Of a DNA stretch of 64,000 bases, positions 60,963 to 64,000 are shown piece after piece. The first letter of the stretch is position 1, and the number at the start of each line of letters is the position of its first letter. The position numbers and the translations under genes were made by a program. Origin of the DNA: Lacipirellula parvula (lineage in GTDB: Bacteria; Planctomycetota; Planctomycetia; Pirellulales; Lacipirellulaceae); the NCBI RefSeq assembly GCF_009177095.1, contig NZ_AP021861.1, positions 3,640,501 to 3,704,500 of the forward strand, written 5' to 3'. Under the pieces are notes generated by a model, which worked only from the letters and a program-made list of their open reading frames with translations, did no database searches and had not been told where the DNA came from.

Positions 60963-62072
60963 CTACACAGCGAGCGCTTCCCGTTGATTGGCCGCGAAGC
61001 GCGCTAGTTTTTCTTGGAACCCGCGCCGTTCCAGCACGTCGCGATTCACGACGTTCGCCGGAATCTTGCCTTGCGATGCGGCGATGATGCCTTGCGACAT
61101 CACCTCCATTGTCTGCCGCGCGGCCTGCCGCGTCGACGGCAGCCAGTGCGGCGTGAGAATCACATTATCGAGCGCGTTAAGCGGATGCTCAACCGGCAGC
61201 GGTTCGTGCTCGAAGACGTCGAGGCCGGCGCCAGCGATCTTCCCCTCTTGCAGCAGCGACACGAGCTCCGGCTCGTCGACGAGTTCGCCACGGGCCACGT
61301 TGACGAAGTACGCCGTCGGCTTCATCGCGCGAAGATGCTGCCGCTTGATCATCCCGCGTTTGTCGTCCGTCAGCCGCGCGTGGAGGCTCACGAAGTCCGA
61401 AGCAGCGAAAAGCTCTTCCAAACTATCAACCAGCGTGACGCCGTATTGGGCGGCCTCGGCGGGGTCGGCGCTCGGCGAGTAGGCGATTGTGTGCATGCGG
61501 AACGGCTGCACCAGATTCAGCAATTCGTAGCCGCTCTTCCCCAACCCGACGATGCCGAGCGTTTTGCCGGGGAGATCGTCGCCCATCATCACCGGCTGCA
61601 AATCCCAGCGTCCGTCGCGTACCATCCGTTGATGCTGCGGCAATTTCTTCGCCAGGGCGAGCATCAACAAAAACGCCGAGGATGCCGTCGCGTGAGTGAG
61701 CGTGTCGGGCGCATTGAACACTGCCACGTCGGCGGCCGTGCACGCCGACATGCTGATTTTGTCGCAACCGGCTCCTGCCCGGCCGATCACGACCAAATTG
61801 TCGCTGCCTTGCGCGAACGCCGACTCTTTCACCCACGGCCGGAAGATGACGATGCCGTTGGCCGCGCGCACATGCTCGGGCTTAATCGCCATCGAGTAAA
61901 TGTTCGACCAGTACTCGGTGTCGCCGCGTTGCTCCTGCTGATCGCGGAGAAAGTCTTGCGAAATCCAGGGAGCGGATTCGTACAGGTCGAGCGCAATATC
62001 GCCGCTGTTGACGGTGACTCCGCCATCGACGTCGAGATAGTCGCCTGTGTAAAGAACGCGAAATTCGTGCAT
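60963..62072 (-). CDS. D-isomer-specific 2-hydroxyacid dehydrogenase
   Basis: 369 residues from the ATG at 62072 (frame open to 62087). NAD-binding motif GKTLGIVGLGKSGYELLNLV, catalytic Arg in YFVNVARGELVDE, Glu in GLDVFEHEPLP and His in VILTPHWLPSTRQA. In this family the enzyme reduces 2-oxo acids or oxidises D-2-hydroxy acids with NAD(P). The N-terminal 100 residues are longer than in short members and hold the VIGRAGAGCDKISMSAC motif in the substrate domain. It follows the dehydratase gene directly (8-base gap), so it probably acts on a product of the sugar acid. Confidence 0.9.
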   Translation of the reverse strand: MHEFRVLYTGDYLDVDGGVTVNSGDIALDLYESAPWISQDFLRDQQEQRGDTEYWSNIYSMAIKPEHVRAANGIVIFRPWVKESAFAQGSDNLVVIGRAGAGCDKISMSACTAADVAVFNAPDTLTHATASSAFLLMLALAKKLPQHQRMVRDGRWDLQPVMMGDDLPGKTLGIVGLGKSGYELLNLVQPFRMHTIAYSPSADPAEAAQYGVTLVDSLEELFAASDFVSLHARLTDDKRGMIKRQHLRAMKPTAYFVNVARGELVDEPELVSLLQEGKIAGAGLDVFEHEPLPVEHPLNALDNVILTPHWLPSTRQAARQTMEVMSQGIIAASQGKIPANVVNRDVLERRGFQEKLARFAANQREALAV

Positions 62073-62080
62073 ATCGCTGC

Positions 62081-63352
62081 TTACCACCGTTTGAGTGAGT
62101 CTATGGTCGTCGCTTCCCAGACCGCATCCGGCCGCGACATGAAATCGTCGCGGAGCTGCGTCCCCAGGCCTGGCTTGCCGTCGAGGAACAAGTGGCCTTC
62201 GACGACCTTGATTTTGTCAGTCACGACTTCGTTGTACCAACCGTCGATGTAGCCGCGCACGGTTTCCATCGTCATTGCGTTGGGAATGTGCAGCATGAGG
62301 TGGGCCGCAGTCCAGAGCCCGACCGGGCCGATCGTGTCGTGCGACGTCACAGGCAGGAAGTAGGTATCGGCCAGGCTGCAGATCTTCCGCCCCTCGGTGA
62401 ATCCGCCGCACCACGAGAAGTCGGGCATGATAATATCGGCGGCGTGCTTCTCGACCCACGGACGCATGTGGTAACGAGTGAAGACGCGCTCGCTCTGGCA
62501 AATCGGGATGCTCGTTTCCGTCTTCAGCCGAACATAGGCGTCGACATTGTCAGGCGGCATGATCTCTTCCAGCCACATGATGTCGAGCGGTTCGAGCGCC
62601 TTCGCAATCCGCGTCGCGGCTGGCAGATCCCAGCGGGCGTGGCCTTCGATGGCGATCTCCATCCGGTCGCCGACGGCGCGGCGGATGTCTTCGACGATCG
62701 CACAGCCGCGACGGATTTCTTCGTTGGTAATCGAGTGACCTAACGTGCCGGCCGCCGTCTTGCCGCCCCACATCACGACCGGTTCTTTCGGCCGCGTCGG
62801 GCCGGCTAGCGTGGGCCCGAACTGATCGAACGGCCAGATCTTCATCGCCCGCACGCCTTGCGCGAGGAGCGACTCGGCAACCTGACCCGCGCGGCCTTCC
62901 ATGATGTCGTCGAGGTCGCGGTTAGTGCCCGTGCTGACGCAGGTGTTGTACACCTGAATTCGATCGCGATTCCTGCCGCCGAGGAGGTTGTAGATCGGCT
63001 GGCCAAGGTGCTGCCCAGCCAAGTCCCACAGGGCAAAGTCGATAGCTGAGAGAGCCCGCATTTCCGCGCCGGCGTAGCCGCAGAAGTTGGCGAGCGAGAA
63101 ACAGTTGTTCCAGTGATTCTCGATGTCGAGCGCGTCGCGACCCAATAGCAGCGGCGCGTAGATATCGTGAATGACGGCCGAAAGGGCGCGCGGCGTGTAA
63201 TAAGTCTCGCCGAGGCCGACAAGCCCGTCGTCGGTGTGAATACGAACCCAAAGGTTATTGGGCATCGCCTGCCGGGCGACCTTGTTCTCCGCTTGCCACG
63301 AGTCGGCCGACTGCGCATCGAAACGAAGCGTTTCGATTTTTACGATCTTCAT
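62081..63352 (-). CDS. Enolase-superfamily sugar-acid dehydratase (mandelate racemase group)
   Basis: 423 residues. Metal ligands E236 (IEGHARWD), E262 (WLEEIMPP) and E288 (CQSERVF), spaced 26 and 26, and the His-Asp pair H338 (TSHDTIGP) with D311 (MPDFSW), plus K171 (MKIWPFD) at the end of the second strand. This set is that of the mandelate racemase/galactonate dehydratase subgroup, and EGHARWD/LEEIMPP resemble sugar-acid dehydratases. It would abstract the alpha proton of an aldonic acid and remove water to give a 2-keto-3-deoxy acid. First gene of the transporter operon; 104 bases from the upstream gene. Confidence 0.92.
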   Translation of the reverse strand: MKIVKIETLRFDAQSADSWQAENKVARQAMPNNLWVRIHTDDGLVGLGETYYTPRALSAVIHDIYAPLLLGRDALDIENHWNNCFSLANFCGYAGAEMRALSAIDFALWDLAGQHLGQPIYNLLGGRNRDRIQVYNTCVSTGTNRDLDDIMEGRAGQVAESLLAQGVRAMKIWPFDQFGPTLAGPTRPKEPVVMWGGKTAAGTLGHSITNEEIRRGCAIVEDIRRAVGDRMEIAIEGHARWDLPAATRIAKALEPLDIMWLEEIMPPDNVDAYVRLKTETSIPICQSERVFTRYHMRPWVEKHAADIIMPDFSWCGGFTEGRKICSLADTYFLPVTSHDTIGPVGLWTAAHLMLHIPNAMTMETVRGYIDGWYNEVVTDKIKVVEGHLFLDGKPGLGTQLRDDFMSRPDAVWEATTIDSLKRW

Positions 63353-63456
63353 CAGTAACTGCTTCCTCGTGCTATCGCCAGATTGCCGCCTGTCGCCCCA
63401 ACGCTACTTGCGGGAACCGCTCTCCAAAGCTGGAAGTGTAAGCGTACTCTGGAGCG

Positions 63457-64000
63457 CTACTTAGAGTGCAACGCGATTGTCTTTCGATTGAAGAAGTCGT
63501 AGTCCGGCGCAACTTCGATTCCGAGTTCGGTCTGCTCGTTGTACTTCGCCGGAACCTTCTTGCTCGGGTGAGTAATCTTCACGCGATAGAGGCCGCAAAA
63601 CATGCCGAAGGGAATGTCTTTGCTCAACATCTCTTTAGGCACCGTCGGCCCGCATGCGCCGGAGGCGCCGACTTGAGAGACTCCCTTTGGCAAGACGTCG
63701 CCCATGAACGCTTCAGGCTCAAGCACGACCTCGGCGCCCTCAAGCGCGCGACCGTCCAGAGTGACGTCGAAATTAATCGGCACGACCTTCGGCCCTCGCG
63801 CTGACCAGGTCGCGATACGCGATTCAATCTCCGCCGCGTCAATCTTACCGTCGCCGTTAGCGTCGTATTTGCCGAACTCTGCAACAAGCGAAGGAACTGC
63901 GACGGCTTCTTCCTTTGAGATGCCGGCGTCTCCGTTTTTGTCGGCCGCCTGCATAGCGCCAGCGGCCGCGGCAGAAGCGTCGACGGTTGGGAAACTAATC
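63457..64000 (-). CDS. EF-hand protein, N-terminally cut by the window edge
   Basis: The frame runs open from the right end of the window; a Met at 63954 is internal (the 15 residues before it read SFPTVDASAAAAGAM). Two EF-hand loops, DKNGDAGISKEE and DANGDGKIDAAE, start the visible part; the following domain (VPINFDVTLDGRALEGAEVVLEP ... FCGLYRVKITHP) is a beta-sandwich often found in planctomycete secreted proteins, in which EF-hands precede a carboxypeptidase-regulatory-like fold. Probably exported, but the signal peptide would lie outside the window. It could be unrelated to the sugar operon. Confidence 0.7.
   Translation of the reverse strand, partial: ISFPTVDASAAAAGAMQAADKNGDAGISKEEAVAVPSLVAEFGKYDANGDGKIDAAEIESRIATWSARGPKVVPINFDVTLDGRALEGAEVVLEPEAFMGDVLPKGVSQVGASGACGPTVPKEMLSKDIPFGMFCGLYRVKITHPSKKVPAKYNEQTELGIEVAPDYDFFNRKTIALHSK

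Overview
The window looks like chromosome of a planctomycete, most likely of the Pirellulales type. The signs are several secreted proteins ending in a VPEP / hydrophobic / Arg-rich PEP-CTERM tail, a pseudopilin with the [13 protein letters not shown] leader, small single-helix proteins with planctomycete-style leaders, a sparse gene layout with long spacers full of palindromic repeats, and F-type ATP synthase subunits with long N-terminal additions. The taxonomic call is inference from these features.

Layout. 1-6579 is the right end of an integrative element (unknown cargo, AlpA-like HTH, primase-helicase, zinc ribbon, HTH, tyrosine integrase) inserted at the 3' end of tRNA-Arg(TCT); its left end lies outside the window. 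6.8-16.8 kb holds PII, a beta-barrel porin, FtsY and a run of small uncharacterised proteins separated by at least six families of hairpin-forming repeats. 16.9-22.3 kb has a sodium:solute symporter, a pseudopilin, LarE and a DUF4912 protein. 23.0-31.7 kb is a complete atp operon (atpZ-like, atpI, B, E, F, H, A, G, D, C) behind a good sigma70-type promoter. 31.9-42.2 kb holds a Deg-like protease, a secreted endonuclease I, an FHA-GAF-cyclase, a metallopeptidase-like protein, a secreted FAD oxidoreductase and tRNA-Asp(GTC). 42.2-43.8 kb is a small island bounded by a duplicated tRNA-Asp 3' end plus terminator. 44-50 kb has small hypothetical proteins, a PilZ protein and two paralogous PEP-CTERM proteins.

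50.3-63.4 kb is a carbohydrate region and the most interesting part. A secreted GH36-type alpha-galactosidase and, divergently, a single-chain fusion of class II fructose-1,6-bisphosphatase (GlpX) with an adenylate kinase-type domain share an intergenic region containing three copies of a palindrome, TAATTGTA(A/T)TACAATTA, that fits the FadR/GntR operator pattern. A fourth copy overlaps the promoter of a TauD-like dioxygenase / SDR / SMP-30 lactonase operon. Next to that sits a second same-strand operon: enolase-superfamily dehydratase, 2-hydroxyacid dehydrogenase, Tat/lipoprotein sugar-binding protein, single-domain ABC ATPase and permease. Together they read as a regulon that releases, imports and oxidatively degrades a sugar through a lactone and a sugar acid. 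The substrate and the reason for the phosphatase-kinase fusion are not evident from sequence.
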